From contig JBCBKL010000011.1 in assembly GCA_038521825.1 (NCBI GenBank), positions 53,769 through 117,768 of the forward strand: a stretch of 64,000 nucleotides of DNA, in the 5' to 3' direction. The notes under the pieces are model-generated. The model was given only the letters and a program-made list of their open reading frames with translations. It had not been told where the DNA came from and made no database searches. The position numbers and the translations under genes were made by a program. Source of the DNA: JBCBKL01 sp038521825 (GTDB lineage: Bacteria; Pseudomonadota; Alphaproteobacteria; Rhodobacterales; Rhodobacteraceae). How positions within the stretch are numbered: the stretch's first letter is position 1; each line of letters begins with the position of its first letter. Shown here piece by piece: positions 1 to 9,700 of this stretch.

Positions 1-112
1 CAAGGTCATTACCACGTCCGAGATCAAGGTCAGCGTCCTGATCGACCGCAAGTATATGGAGCTTGCCGTTCAGGCTTTGCACGACGCGTTCGGTTTGGAC
101 AATGCGGCCTGA
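1..112 (+). CDS. lysC: Aspartate kinase, C-terminal end (partial)
   Basis: The reading frame from base 2 to the TGA at 110-112 encodes 36 residues with the order TSEIKVSVLIDRKY, then LAVQALHDAFGLD. This matches the end of the second ACT domain of aspartate kinase, where the TSEIK.SVLI strand is conserved. The enzyme makes 4-phospho-L-aspartate, the first step of lysine, threonine and methionine synthesis, and the ACT domains bind the feedback inhibitors. The start lies outside the window. In Rhodobacterales lysC commonly sits just upstream of ptsP, which agrees with the gene at 846, although here a stress-protein gene on the other strand lies between them. Confidence 0.85.
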   Translation, partial: KVITTSEIKVSVLIDRKYMELAVQALHDAFGLDNAA

Positions 113-166
113 AAGACGCCTGCTTGTCGGCAGAAAAGGCCATGCGGGCGGTTGTGGCCCTAAGAG

Positions 167-583
167 TTAGCGCACCACGTGTACAGATATGGGGGCGTGG
201 GACGCCACATAGCCCGCATTGGACGACAAAAAGTGATCTTTTATACCCGGTACATGGCTTGCCATGATGATCAGGTCGCAGTCGGCTTCCTTGGCGGCTT
301 TTATGATGTCGGCGCCCACGTTCAGGCTAAAGTCGCTGCGCAACGCAATTTGATCCATGATCTCAATGCCATGCGCCTTAGCCTGCCCAGCGGCAAATAA
401 TCTCAGACGATCTGCCATGCGTTCACCTTCCGTGATCGGTGAAGTTGTGGGTACAGCATCAACCACATCGACATAGATCACCTTGGCGTCGTTTTCCTTC
501 GCCGTCCGAGCTGCGACTGACAGCGCTTTGCCAAGCTTGTCTGCATGCTCCAGATCGACTGGGACGAGGATTTTTGAGTACAT
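167..583 (-). CDS. Universal stress protein, UspA family
   Basis: A 138-residue single-domain Usp protein. The N-terminus (YSKILVPVDLEHADK) is the first beta strand and turn with the conserved Asp. The DLIIMASH segment near residue 105 leads into the nucleotide-loop region, but the usual G-2X-G-9X-G(S/T) ATP motif is only partly kept (HVPGIKDHFLSSNAGYV), so ATP binding is uncertain. The C-terminal strand SHAPISVHVVR is typical. The start is backed by a GGGAGGAAG ribosome site just before the ATG. It is transcribed away from ptsP and probably acts in the cytoplasm during stress; its exact role cannot be read from sequence. Confidence 0.85.
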   Translation of the reverse strand: MYSKILVPVDLEHADKLGKALSVAARTAKENDAKVIYVDVVDAVPTTSPITEGERMADRLRLFAAGQAKAHGIEIMDQIALRSDFSLNVGADIIKAAKEADCDLIIMASHVPGIKDHFLSSNAGYVASHAPISVHVVR

Positions 584-845
584 CGGCTTCCTCCCTCTGC
601 GATCTAAAGACTAAGGCCCGCTTCGACGAAATCATTGATATCGATCAAGGGCCGCTTGGCCATGAACACCGGAACCGCCGCGTTTGACAGCTTTTGTCCT
701 TTCGGGCGCTCAACTATACCGGCAGCAGTTGTAGAAATTCCCGTATTACGAGTATTTTGTGTTGATCCCGCGTGGAAACCCCGTTTTCAATGTGAGTCCG
801 CTATGATCTAAGCTGTCAACCGGACGGTCAGGGAGAATTGGGCTC

Positions 846-3086
846 ATGCCCGAGCAGACAGAGACTGAGAGCCGCAGGCTGCTGGGGCGCTTGCGCGACG
901 CCATGGCGTCCGATGCTCCCGGGCAGGCGCGGCTTGATAAGATTACTCATCTGATTGCGGACAGCATCGGCAGCGATGTCTGTTCGGTCTATCTGTTTCG
1001 CGATGCCGAGACGCTGGAACTGTGCGCCACCGAAGGTCTGAATCCGGATGCCGTGCACAAGACACGCATGCGTCTGGGCGAAGGCCTGGTCGGCCGCGTG
1101 GCGCGCCGCCGTCGCGTGGTTAATACGGCCAATGCTCCGCAGGCCAAGGGGTTCCGCTTCATGCCGGAAACGGGGGAAGAGGTCTTTCCCAGCTTTCTTG
1201 GCATTCCGATCCAACGCCTTGGCGACGTGTTGGGCGTACTCGTCGTTCAATCCAAGGCAGCGCGCGAATTCTCGTCCGATGCGGTCTATGCGCTTGAGGT
1301 CGTGGCTATGGTCTTGGCTGAGATGACCGAACTTGGTGCCTTCGTCGGTGAGGGCGCCGCCCTGACCCCCCTGCATTCTCAACCGGAGCTGATACGCGGC
1401 ACGGTCGGACAGGAGGGGCTTTGCGAGGGCCATATCTGGCTGCACGAACCGCGGGTCGTCGTTACCAACCCGATCGCTGATGACCCGAACCAGGAATTGG
1501 AAAGACTAAAATGCGCCGTCGAAGAGCTGCGCGTGGGCGTCGACAAGATGCTGTCGATTGCAGGCGGGGATGCCGAACACCTGCAGGTGCTCGAAGCATA
1601 CAGGATGTTCGCCAATTCCCGAAGCTGGATGCGCCGGATGGAAGAGGACATCAGCCGGGGCTTGTCCGCCGAGGCGGCGGTCGAAAAAGAACAATCGCTT
1701 GCCCACTCACGCATGGAACAGGCAACCGACAATTACCTGCGTGAACGGCTCAGCGACCTTGATGACCTGTCGAACCGGCTGCTGCGCATCCTGACGGGGC
1801 AGGGCGCGGATACCGGGGCCGAGATGCCGTCTGATCCGGTTCTGGTCGCACGCAACATCGGGCCGGGTGAGTTGTTGGATTATGGCCGCAGTCTCAAGGG
1901 GATCATCCTCGAAGCGGGGTCAGTCGGCAGTCACGCAGCGATCGTGGCGCGCGCGCTTGCGATCCCGCTGATCGTTCATGCCGAACGCATCACGACCGAG
2001 GCGCTGAACGGCGATCATGTCATGGTCGATGGCGAGCAGGGCATCGCGCACTTGCGCCCCGACGACACGGTTGTGGCGGCCTTTCGCGACAAGATGGCGA
2101 TGGAGGCGGCTGCACTCGAACGTTATACTTCGATCCGCGACAAACCAGCTGAAACACGGTGCGGCGCTGTCATATCACTGCACATGAATGCCGGGTTGAT
2201 GGCGGATCTGCCCTCTCTTGAAAGCTCTGGCGCCGAGGGTGTTGGGCTATTCCGGACCGAGCTGCAGTTTCTTGTCCGCAACCAGATGCCAAAGCGGACC
2301 GAACTGGCCCAGCTCTATTCCCGTGTCCTCGACGCGGCAGGGGGCAAACGGGTCGTCTTTCGCACCCTCGACATCGGGTCCGACAAGGTTCTGCCCTATA
2401 TGAAACCGAACGACGAGCCGAACCCTGCCTTGGGTTGGCGTGCCATTCGCGTGGGTTTGGACAAGCCGGGCGTGATGCGGATGCAGCTTCAGGCCCTGAT
2501 CCGGGCGGCGAACGGACGCCCCCTGACCATCATGTTCCCGTTCGTGGCGCAGTACGAGGAATACACCCGCGCCCGGGCCGAGGTGGACAAAGCGATTGAG
2601 CGGGAAACGCGGCTGGGTCATGTTTTGCCGGAAACACTTGAGGTTGGCGCGATGCTCGAAACACCGTCGCTGGCTTTTGCGCCCAAGAAATTCTTCGAAG
2701 AGGTTGGGTTTCTCTCGATCGGGGGCAACGACCTCAAGCAGTTCTTCTTCGCGGCCGACCGTGAAAATGAACGGGTGCGCCGCCGCTACGACACGCTGAA
2801 CGTGAGCTTTCTCAGCTTCATCGAGCGGATTGTCGAGCGTTGCAACGAAACGGGCACGTCGCTTAGCTTCTGCGGCGAGGATGCCGGGCGGCCGGTCGAG
2901 GCGCTGTGCTTTGCCGCCATCGGGATGCGAACACTCTCGATGCGCCCGGCCTCGATCGGACCGGTCAAAAGCCTCTTGCGCCGCTCGAACCTCGAAGAGG
3001 TCCGCAAGGTGATTGCCGATGCCCGTCATCGTGGCGAGATGTGCGTCAGACGGTCAGTGATGGACTATCTCAGTCAGAACAAGTGA
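846..3086 (+). CDS. ptsP: PEP-protein phosphotransferase PtsP (enzyme I-Ntr)
   Basis: A 746-residue enzyme I of the nitrogen-related PTS, which takes phosphate from phosphoenolpyruvate and passes it to NPr and then EIIA-Ntr. Domain order: N-terminal GAF domain at about residues 20-165 (sensory, proposed to respond to glutamine/2-oxoglutarate in relatives), the NPr-binding helical region at about 200-320, the swivelling phosphohistidine domain with GSVGSHAAIVARA and active His363, and the PEP-binding TIM barrel from about 430 (GVGLFRTELQFL, later SIGGNDLKQF). Length fits PtsP rather than the shorter sugar enzyme I. An AGGGAG ribosome site precedes the ATG. NPr and EIIA-Ntr are not in this window. 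Confidence 0.95.
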   Translation: MPEQTETESRRLLGRLRDAMASDAPGQARLDKITHLIADSIGSDVCSVYLFRDAETLELCATEGLNPDAVHKTRMRLGEGLVGRVARRRRVVNTANAPQAKGFRFMPETGEEVFPSFLGIPIQRLGDVLGVLVVQSKAAREFSSDAVYALEVVAMVLAEMTELGAFVGEGAALTPLHSQPELIRGTVGQEGLCEGHIWLHEPRVVVTNPIADDPNQELERLKCAVEELRVGVDKMLSIAGGDAEHLQVLEAYRMFANSRSWMRRMEEDISRGLSAEAAVEKEQSLAHSRMEQATDNYLRERLSDLDDLSNRLLRILTGQGADTGAEMPSDPVLVARNIGPGELLDYGRSLKGIILEAGSVGSHAAIVARALAIPLIVHAERITTEALNGDHVMVDGEQGIAHLRPDDTVVAAFRDKMAMEAAALERYTSIRDKPAETRCGAVISLHMNAGLMADLPSLESSGAEGVGLFRTELQFLVRNQMPKRTELAQLYSRVLDAAGGKRVVFRTLDIGSDKVLPYMKPNDEPNPALGWRAIRVGLDKPGVMRMQLQALIRAANGRPLTIMFPFVAQYEEYTRARAEVDKAIERETRLGHVLPETLEVGAMLETPSLAFAPKKFFEEVGFLSIGGNDLKQFFFAADRENERVRRRYDTLNVSFLSFIERIVERCNETGTSLSFCGEDAGRPVEALCFAAIGMRTLSMRPASIGPVKSLLRRSNLEEVRKVIADARHRGEMCVRRSVMDYLSQNK

Positions 3087-3216
3087 CCCCCGAAAACCGG
3101 GGTCGGCAAAAAAATTTCAAACGAAGTGAATAAAGGCGTTCGGTGGGGCGTTTACCGGTCAGCACACCGCAAGAAAGCGGGGTGAACGCAACTCAAACCG
3201 ATGAAAGAACGAACTC

Positions 3217-3759
3217 ATGCGTTTTCCAAAATTTCTGATCTCCGCCGCAATCTTCGCCGCACTCACAGGCCCTGCCTTTGCTGCGGGCAGCGATGACAGC
3301 AAGCCACCACGCACAACCAAGACCACGCTCAAATGCGAACGTGGCCAGATCTATGACCGTAAGACCAAGTCCTGCCTCGATGCGAAATCCGAGGCGTTTT
3401 CGGACGAAGAACGGTACGACGCCGTTCGCGAGTTGGCTTATGCCAATCAGTTCGACCGTGCGCAGATGGTCATCGCGGCTGCCGACATGCCGCAGGATCC
3501 GCGGTTCCTGAACTACATGGGCTTTATCAATCGCAAGCAGGGCAACATGGGTGCCGCGATGGAATACTATCAGGCAGCGCTGTCCATTGACCCCGACTAT
3601 ATCCTTGCGCGGTCATATATGGGCCAGGGTCTGCTCAGCCAGGGTGACAAGATCGGCGCCACGACCCAGCTGCGCGAGATCGCGGCGCGCGGCGGGCGCG
3701 AAACATGGGCCTATGCAGCGCTCGAACAGGCACTTTACACGGGCAGCCACACCTATTGA
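3217..3759 (+). CDS. Exported tetratricopeptide repeat protein
   Basis: A 180-residue protein with a clear signal peptide (residues 1-22, ending PAFA then AGSDD). Two cysteines (40 and 53), in KCERGQIYD and SCLDA, could form a disulphide in the periplasm. From about residue 65 to 165 there are TPR-like helices, e.g. RFLNYMGFINRKQGNMGAA, MEYYQAALSIDPDY and ARSYMGQGLLSQGD. The family is common in Roseobacters beside an ECF sigma factor. A role as a scaffold or envelope protein is inferred from TPR structure only. The sigma-factor gene follows on the same strand about 100 nt downstream. Confidence 0.85.
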   Translation: MRFPKFLISAAIFAALTGPAFAAGSDDSKPPRTTKTTLKCERGQIYDRKTKSCLDAKSEAFSDEERYDAVRELAYANQFDRAQMVIAAADMPQDPRFLNYMGFINRKQGNMGAAMEYYQAALSIDPDYILARSYMGQGLLSQGDKIGATTQLREIAARGGRETWAYAALEQALYTGSHTY

Positions 3760-3860
3760 GCAACGTCCGGCACGCCCACAAGTATCGCGGTTGCGATTCA
3801 GTCTCCGATCCGGTTCACTGGGAACTGGATCGGGGAGCGAGCCCCACAAACTTTTTGGCG

Positions 3861-4391
3861 GTGCATGTGAGCTTGGCAGTCCGGCATACAGACGCGCAAA
3901 ACAGGTTCCGCACCGATCTGGTCGCGTGCTTACCGCGTCTTCACCGGTTTGGCCTGACATTGACGCGGAATCGGTCCGACGCAGACGATCTTGTTCAGAC
4001 GGTTTGCGAAAAGGCCATACAGAACGCGGATAGCTGGCAGGTCGGCACCAGGCTCGACAGTTGGCTCTTCACGATGATGCGCAACACGTGGATATCGGAA
4101 TTGCGCAAACGTTCTGTCCGGGTCGGGGCCGGGCAGGAGGATGCGGGCGAAAGCGATGCGCTGAACACGCCCGTCACCCCCGAGGATGAGGCCTATGGAA
4201 AGCAGCTCCTGGGTTTGATCCATGGCCTTCCTGAAGGCTTGTCTTCGGTTCTGCTGCTGGTGAGTGTTGAAGGGTATTCGTACCAGGACGCGGCGGACAT
4301 ACTGGATATCCCGATTGGGACGGTTATGTCGCGCATGTCTAACGCGCGTAAACGGTTGAGGGCCGCGTTGGCGGCAACGGGAACACAATGA
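3861..4391 (+). CDS. ECF-like RNA polymerase sigma factor
   Basis: About 176 residues with sigma70 region 2 (RFGLTLTRNRSDADDLVQTVCEKA, then LDSWLFTMMRNTWISELRKR) and region 4 (GLSSVLLLVSVEGYSYQDAADIL, then PIGTVMSRMSNARKRLR). The open frame extends upstream into the preceding TPR gene, but homology begins near residue 15 of the form given here. No ATG sits in the right place, so GTG at 3861 or GTG at 3867 is the likely start; neither has a strong ribosome site. Its stop overlaps the next ATG by 4 nt (ATGA), coupling it to the anti-sigma factor. The GGAAC at 3821-3825 could be an autoregulated -35, but no matching -10 is clear. Confidence 0.88.
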   Translation: MHVSLAVRHTDAQNRFRTDLVACLPRLHRFGLTLTRNRSDADDLVQTVCEKAIQNADSWQVGTRLDSWLFTMMRNTWISELRKRSVRVGAGQEDAGESDALNTPVTPEDEAYGKQLLGLIHGLPEGLSSVLLLVSVEGYSYQDAADILDIPIGTVMSRMSNARKRLRAALAATGTQ

Positions 4392-5179
4392 CGACGAACG
4401 GAGTCATATCAGAGGCCTTGCTGGACCGGCTGAGCGCTTATGTGGATGGCGAATTGCCACCCGGCGAAATGGCCGAGATCGAGGCGCTGGCTGCAGAGGA
4501 TGCGGGCGTGCGGGCCGAGATTGCGGCATTGCGGGCGCTCGACATCGATATCGCGGCAGCGTTCGAAGCCGATCTGGCCGATCCACCCGCCATTGAATTG
4601 CCCGAGATGGCCATGCCAGCGCAGGCAGCCAACGAAAACGCACCGCCGGCATCGTGGTGGCGGTCAATCGCTGCAGCGCTCGCATTCCTTGCCATCGGGG
4701 CCGGGGCTGGGGGGCTGGGCGTCTGGACCATGCGGCCCGAAGCGCCGGTGCAGATGGCGCGGGGTTGGCTGGACAATGTGGCCGACTATCACCGGGTCTA
4801 TGCGGCCCAGGGGCGCCATTTGGTCGAGGTTGCGGCCGATGAGCGGGACCATATCGAGACATGGCTGGCCGCAACGACAGGTGTCGAATTTACCACGCCT
4901 GACCTTGCGTCCTTCGGGTTTGAGTACCGGGGTGCGCGTTTGCTGGTCGCGGCGGGCAGACCGGTGATCCAGCTGATCTATACGAATGAGGCCGGTGCGG
5001 TTGTGGCCATCTGCGCAATCGATCGGGGCGGCGACGGTGCCGTCAATCCGATTTCGCCCCGTGATTTCGGCGATATCACGATGGCGACGTGGTCCACACC
5101 TGATGCGGCCTATGTGGTTGTGGGACCTGAAAACGTGGATCTGACACCTATAGCTGAACAGGTCAGCACCGAGATCTGA
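4388..5179 (+). CDS. Membrane anti-sigma factor
   Basis: A 263-residue protein with the layout of a membrane-bound anti-sigma factor. The N-terminal cytoplasmic helical domain (LLDRLSAYVDGELPPGEMAEIE, residues 11-32) is the usual sigma-binding region of RsiW/RskA-type proteins, although the HxxxCxxC zinc motif is absent. One transmembrane helix lies at about 91-113 (rich in Ala/Leu/Gly). The rest (about 120-263) would be periplasmic and may sense a signal. The 4-nt overlap with the sigma-factor gene implies coupled translation at a fixed ratio. The signal sensed is unknown. Confidence 0.82.
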   Translation: MTTNGVISEALLDRLSAYVDGELPPGEMAEIEALAAEDAGVRAEIAALRALDIDIAAAFEADLADPPAIELPEMAMPAQAANENAPPASWWRSIAAALAFLAIGAGAGGLGVWTMRPEAPVQMARGWLDNVADYHRVYAAQGRHLVEVAADERDHIETWLAATTGVEFTTPDLASFGFEYRGARLLVAAGRPVIQLIYTNEAGAVVAICAIDRGGDGAVNPISPRDFGDITMATWSTPDAAYVVVGPENVDLTPIAEQVSTEI

Positions 5180-5243
5180 TCGGGGCTTGGGCATAACGTG
5201 GTTAGAAACGGTCCCAACTGGACCTTCAACTCAAGTTCACGCT

Positions 5244-5314
5244 GCTGCAGGCGCGCAATGTGATGGCAGCTGAAATCACAGATCGCGGACGAAGCGACCT
5301 TGCGCGCCTGCGGC
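5244..5314. repeat. Long imperfect palindrome with nested stems; possible structured RNA
   Basis: The left arm 5244-5258 (GCTGCAGGCGCGCAA) pairs with 5300-5314 (TTGCGCGCCTGCGGC) at 14 of 15 positions, and the mismatch can form G-U in RNA. Inside are two smaller stems: TGTGAT (5259-5264) with ATCACA (5275-5280), and TCGC with GCGA near 5283-5297. Folded, this gives a stem leading into a junction with two hairpins. No T-run follows, so it is not a plain terminator. It could be an sRNA, a 3' structural element of the anti-sigma mRNA or a REP-type repeat. Confidence 0.5.
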
Positions 5315-5322
5315 TATTTCTG

Positions 5323-5350
5323 GTGCTGCATTTGCTCGCATATGCAGCAT
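5323..5350. repeat. Second hairpin in the gap
   Basis: TGCTGCAT (5324-5331) and ATGCAGCA (5342-5349) form a perfect 8-bp stem with a 10-nt loop, extendable by one G-U pair. It begins nine bases after the larger palindrome. No T-run follows on either strand. Confidence 0.5.
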
Positions 5351-5550
5351 CAAGGTCTCAGCTGTGCGGCGGATGTCGCTAGATCGGTAAGTCACTGGAT
5401 TAGAATTTATCCAACCAGAAACGTGCTTGCCTCGCAGCCGAATGAAACAATCCAGACGCGAACAAAAAAGGCTTTCGCTTTATCTGCGCCAATGTCCACT
5501 TTCTGTGAGCTGACGATTTTCTGTTTGCGTTATCGGGTTTTCACTACGAC

Positions 5551-6759
5551 CTAAAGGCTGACAAAGAACTGGATGATAACCGCGTTAGCCAAGTCCACAA
5601 AGAACGCAGACACCAGCGGCAGCACAATGAAGGCCAGCGGTGCCGGACCGTAGCGTTTGGTCACTGATGACATATTGGCAATGGCCGTGGGTGTCGCACC
5701 TAGTGTGAATCCGGCAAAACCCGCGCTAAGCACAGCGCCCTGATAGTTGCTGCCCATCAATCGGAAGAAGACCAGCAGGATGAATGCCACCGTCATCAGA
5801 ACCTGAAGCACCAGCACGGCCAGGATTGGCCCTCCCAGTTCTGCAAGCGTCCAGAGCTGGAGACTCATCAGTGACATCGCCAGAAAAACCGACAGGCAAT
5901 AGTCAGAAATGACCGCGAGCGCCTTGGTGCGCGCAGGCCACGTGATCCGGGGAAAGAGAAACGGGATCGTGTTGGACATCACGATGCCAATGAGCAGGCA
6001 GGGTACGAAAAGCGGCAGTTTCACCCCCGCCTCGGTGATGCCACGATGCGCAAAGTAGCCAATCAGGATCGCCAGGTGGACCGCCAGCATGCCGCGCATG
6101 AGGCTCACATGATTGATCAGGTCGTCCGGGTTTTCCTGATCGTCAAATTCCAAGCCGACGATTGGTTCCTCCGTTTGATCACTTTGCAGCTTGTTGCGGT
6201 CGATCAGACGCTTTGCGATGGGCCCACCAAGTAAGGCGGCCAGGATCAGGCCCAGCGTTGCGGCTGCAACGCCCATCTCGGGGGCAGCGCCGAAGCCAGT
6301 AAGCTCTTCGATCTGAGGCCCCCAAGCGATGGCGGTGCCGTGTCCACCAATCAACGACGCTGACCCGACCAATACAGATGCCGCAGTGGGTAAACCAAAA
6401 ACTGTCACACCGACCAACCCGACGACGTTTTGCAACACCATGAAGGCCAGGGTCAGCGCCAACAGCAACAGGAGCAGGCGCCCGCCCTTGAAAAGATCCG
6501 AGATTTGCGCGTTCAGGCCAATCGTGGCGAAGAAGGCGACGAGCAAATAGTCCCGCACCTCGAGGTCAAAAGCGATCTGCTGCCCCGTGAGCGCAAAGAA
6601 GGCCCATGTCAGCAGGGCGACCGCCAGACCGCCCGACACAGGTTCCGGGATGTTGTAATCCCCCAGAACAGCCACACGCCGCGTCAGAAACGCGCCGAGG
6701 AAGAACACCACAAACCCAAGCGTGACCGAGATGAAGGCTGGGATGATGATCTCTGGCAT
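5551..6759 (-). CDS. Sodium/glutamate symporter, GltS-like
   Basis: A 402-residue integral membrane protein with about ten hydrophobic helices. It has the GltS signature order: an N-terminal FISVTLGFVVFFLGAFL helix, the GGLAVALLTW loop, GSASLIGGHGTAIAWGP (the conserved G-G-H-G-T reentrant loop), and in the second half GFAGFTLGATPTAIANM, which is the matching loop of the inverted repeat. GltS proteins import glutamate with Na+. The start at 6759 is chosen because the longer open frame overlaps the RND gene; only 2 nt separate it from the RND stop, so the two genes should be co-transcribed. Substrate is inferred from family. Confidence 0.85.
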   Translation of the reverse strand: MPEIIIPAFISVTLGFVVFFLGAFLTRRVAVLGDYNIPEPVSGGLAVALLTWAFFALTGQQIAFDLEVRDYLLVAFFATIGLNAQISDLFKGGRLLLLLLALTLAFMVLQNVVGLVGVTVFGLPTAASVLVGSASLIGGHGTAIAWGPQIEELTGFGAAPEMGVAAATLGLILAALLGGPIAKRLIDRNKLQSDQTEEPIVGLEFDDQENPDDLINHVSLMRGMLAVHLAILIGYFAHRGITEAGVKLPLFVPCLLIGIVMSNTIPFLFPRITWPARTKALAVISDYCLSVFLAMSLMSLQLWTLAELGGPILAVLVLQVLMTVAFILLVFFRLMGSNYQGAVLSAGFAGFTLGATPTAIANMSSVTKRYGPAPLAFIVLPLVSAFFVDLANAVIIQFFVSL

Positions 6760-6761
6760 CG

Positions 6762-9700
6762 TTAGGTGTTGGTCCGCTCGTCCGGCTTGACGCGGAAGAA
6801 GATTGTATAGAGCGCCGGGACAATGATCAGCGTGAGGATGGTCGCAAAGCTGAGGCCGCAGATGATCACGACCGCAAGCGATTTGAAGAACGGATCCCAC
6901 AAGAGCGGCACCACACCTAGAACCGTTGTCACCACGCCCAAAGACACGGGCCGCACGCGGCTGACGGCGGCGTCCACGACGGCCTCCATGCGCGCTTTGC
7001 CGTCGGCGATCTGCGTGTCGGTCTCATCAATCAAAACGATTGCGTTCTTAATCAACATACCCGTCAGCGACAGAATCCCAAGGATCGCCATGAACTCCAG
7101 CGGCGTTTGCGAAGCGGCCAGCCCATAGATCACACCGATCAGGGCAAGGGGCACCGTCAGCCAGATGATGATGGTTTGACGCCAGGCATTGAACAGGAAC
7201 AGGACTACCAGGAACATCGCCCCGAAGCCCAGAGGCATGATCGAGGCAAGGCCCGCATTGGCCTCTTGCGAATTGCCATACTCACCCTTCCACTCCAGAG
7301 AGTAGCCCGGCGGCAGATCGATGGCTTCAATGGGTCCGCGCACAGCGTCAAAGAGATCCCCTGATAGCACACCGGTCGCGTTATCAGCCTGTGCCGTAAT
7401 CGCAAGCTGGCGGTCGATGCGGCGAAGGTTTCCAGCTTCAAAGACGATGTCGAACCGGTCCACGACTTGGGTGATCGGAATATAGCCGCCATTCGCCTGG
7501 GCGTAGACTTGAATGTTCCGGAGTTCGCCGATGTCATCGCGAGCATCCTCAAGCGGGCGCATCACGATGTTCCGCAACACATCTCGCTCGCGGTAAACTC
7601 CCAACGTCGTGCCATTCAGGTGGCTGTAGATCGCATTGGAGATCTCTCCTTGGGTCAAGCCAATACGGCGCGCGTTTTCGGTGTTGATCACCGGACGCAC
7701 AACCTGCACCTGCTCGCGCCAGTCATCTTTGACGGCCACGGCCCCGGCTTGCGACAGGATGGTCTTGGCTTGACCCGCCAGTTCGCGCAGCACCGCCGGA
7801 TCAGAGCCAAAAAAGCGCGCTTCGACCTTGGATCCACCACCGGGGCCCAGCACAAATTTCCAAACCTTGGCGTTCGATTCCGGATAGGTCTCATCAATAT
7901 GGGTTTGCAGGTCTGCACGGAGGCCGTCGATAACGGTGTAATCCTCGACATCCACAAGGATCTGACCATAGGCGGAATTGCCGTTCTCGGATTCATAAAT
8001 CAGCATGAAACGCAGGTGCCCGCCGCCGATCACGGTATTGGTTCCGGTGACACCATCCAACCCACGCGCGTAGTCGGCGATTTCAAGCAGGTCCTGTTCG
8101 GTGCGCGCAATATCCGCGCCTTGCGGCAGGAAGTAGTCGATGACGAATTGATCGCGGGTCGAGGACGGAAAAAACCCTGGCGGCACGGCGCTGAACATCA
8201 CAATCGCGGATGTAAACAGGGCCACAGCGCCGCCCGCAGTCAGCCACCGCATGCGGATGGCAGCGGCAAGCAAGCGCCTGTAACCGGTGAGCAGCGCATT
8301 TTCCTTTGGCTCTGCGTCCGCTTTGCCTTGCTTCAAGAGCAGCGTGCAGTAGTACGGCGTGAGCCATATGGCGATGAGCCACGAGAACAGCAGCGCGATA
8401 CCGATGGTCCAAAACAGGCTACCGGCATATTCGCCGGTATTGTCCGGCGAAAACCCGATGGGCGAAAAGGCCAGGATGCCCACAATCGTCCCACCCAGCA
8501 GAGGCCATGTCGTTTGTTTTACCACCGCGCGAGAGGCTTCGGCGGTATCTTCGCCCCGTTGCACACGTACAAGAGTGCCTTCGACCACGACGATTGCATT
8601 GTCGACCAGCATGCCCAGGGCAATGATCAGCGCCCCTAGCGAGATCCGCTGCATATCGAGGCCATAAAGATACATGCCGAACAGGGTCCCCGCCACCGTC
8701 ACCAGCAGGATGCCCCCCATCAGAATGCCGGACCTGAGACCCATAAAGATCAAAAGCGTGCCCACCACGATGGCCAACGCCAGCACAACATTCACAACGA
8801 AGTCGTTGACCGAAGCCTCGACGCTTGCCCCCTGATCAGAGATCGGCAGGACGCTGATGCCAATGGGCCGCTCGCTTTCCAGCGCGTCGATCCGGTCCTG
8901 AACCGCCTTGCCCATCGTCACCACGTTGCCGCCCAGCGTGTTGGAAATGCCCAATCCGATGGCCTGTTCCCCGTTGCGGAACAGCAGTGAGGACGGCGGC
9001 TCCTTGAGCCCCCGAGACACGGTCGCGATATCCCTCAGCCTAAATGACGTGCCCGTCTGCGGGTTCGTGATCAGAAGGTTTTCGATGGCTTCAATAGAGC
9101 CCACGGCCCCTTCCGGCCGCACCGACAACCGTGACAGACCGGCAACGATGGACCCAGCGGGCGTCACAAGGTTCTGACCTTCGAGCAATTGCTGGATCTG
9201 GGCTGGTGCCAGCCCCAGCTCTGTCAGGCGCGCAGGGGAATATTCGACATAGATCACTTCCTCCTGCACGCCGCTCAGAACGACTTTGGAGACGCCATCC
9301 ACCGTCACTAGGTCACGCTGCAAATCCTTGGCATATTCATACAGATCCGAGATCGTGAAACCTTCGCCAGTGATGGCGTAGTACTGGGCATAAACGTCGC
9401 CGAAATCATCATAAACCTGGCTGGGTAACGCATTGGGCGGCAGGCCCGATTGCGCGTCCGAAATCTTGGCGCGCATTTTGGAAAACACTGCATCCAGCTC
9501 CGGATAATCCGATGTCGCAGCGATGGTAAATTCGACGGTCACGGTGCTGAGACCTGGAGAGGACACCGACCGCACCTCATCCACACCCGCCAATTGTTGC
9601 AAAGCATTCTCGACAACCTCGGTGACTTCTTCTGCGACCTGTTCGGCCGAGGCGCCGGGATAGGGTGTGATAATCTGAGCTTGCCGGATCACGAATTCCG

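Larger units (their letters stand above)
5180..5550. other. Gene-free gap with strong inverted repeats
   Basis: This 371-nt gap lies between the anti-sigma factor (plus) and the end of the GltS-type symporter (minus). I see no convincing gene: an 84-codon frame at 5300-5554 has no ribosome site and no recognisable features. The first half carries two strong inverted repeats (5244-5314 and 5323-5350, listed separately). The second half is richer in A/T (for example AACAAAAAAGG near 5460). Confidence 0.6.

Noticed and set aside
3085..3104. GACCCC/GGGGTC hairpin overlapping the ptsP stop
   Set aside because: The 6-bp stem is followed by an A-run, not a T-run, on the plus strand, so it is not a terminator.
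3821..3860. ECF-type promoter (GGAAC) before the sigma-factor gene
   Set aside because: The -35-like GGAAC is present but no matching -10 (CGTT-type) is found at 16-17 nt, so it is not listed as a promoter.
5259..5280. CRP-like site TGTGAT...ATCACA
   Set aside because: The spacer is 10 nt rather than 6, and the arms fit as an inner stem of a larger palindrome with no promoter nearby.
5300..5554. 84-codon plus-strand frame in the gene-free gap
   Set aside because: No ribosome site, starts inside the inverted repeat and has no recognisable features.
7467..8639. 390-codon open frame on the plus strand
   Set aside because: Antisense to the RND pump; rich in His/Arg/Gln as expected of shadow frames.
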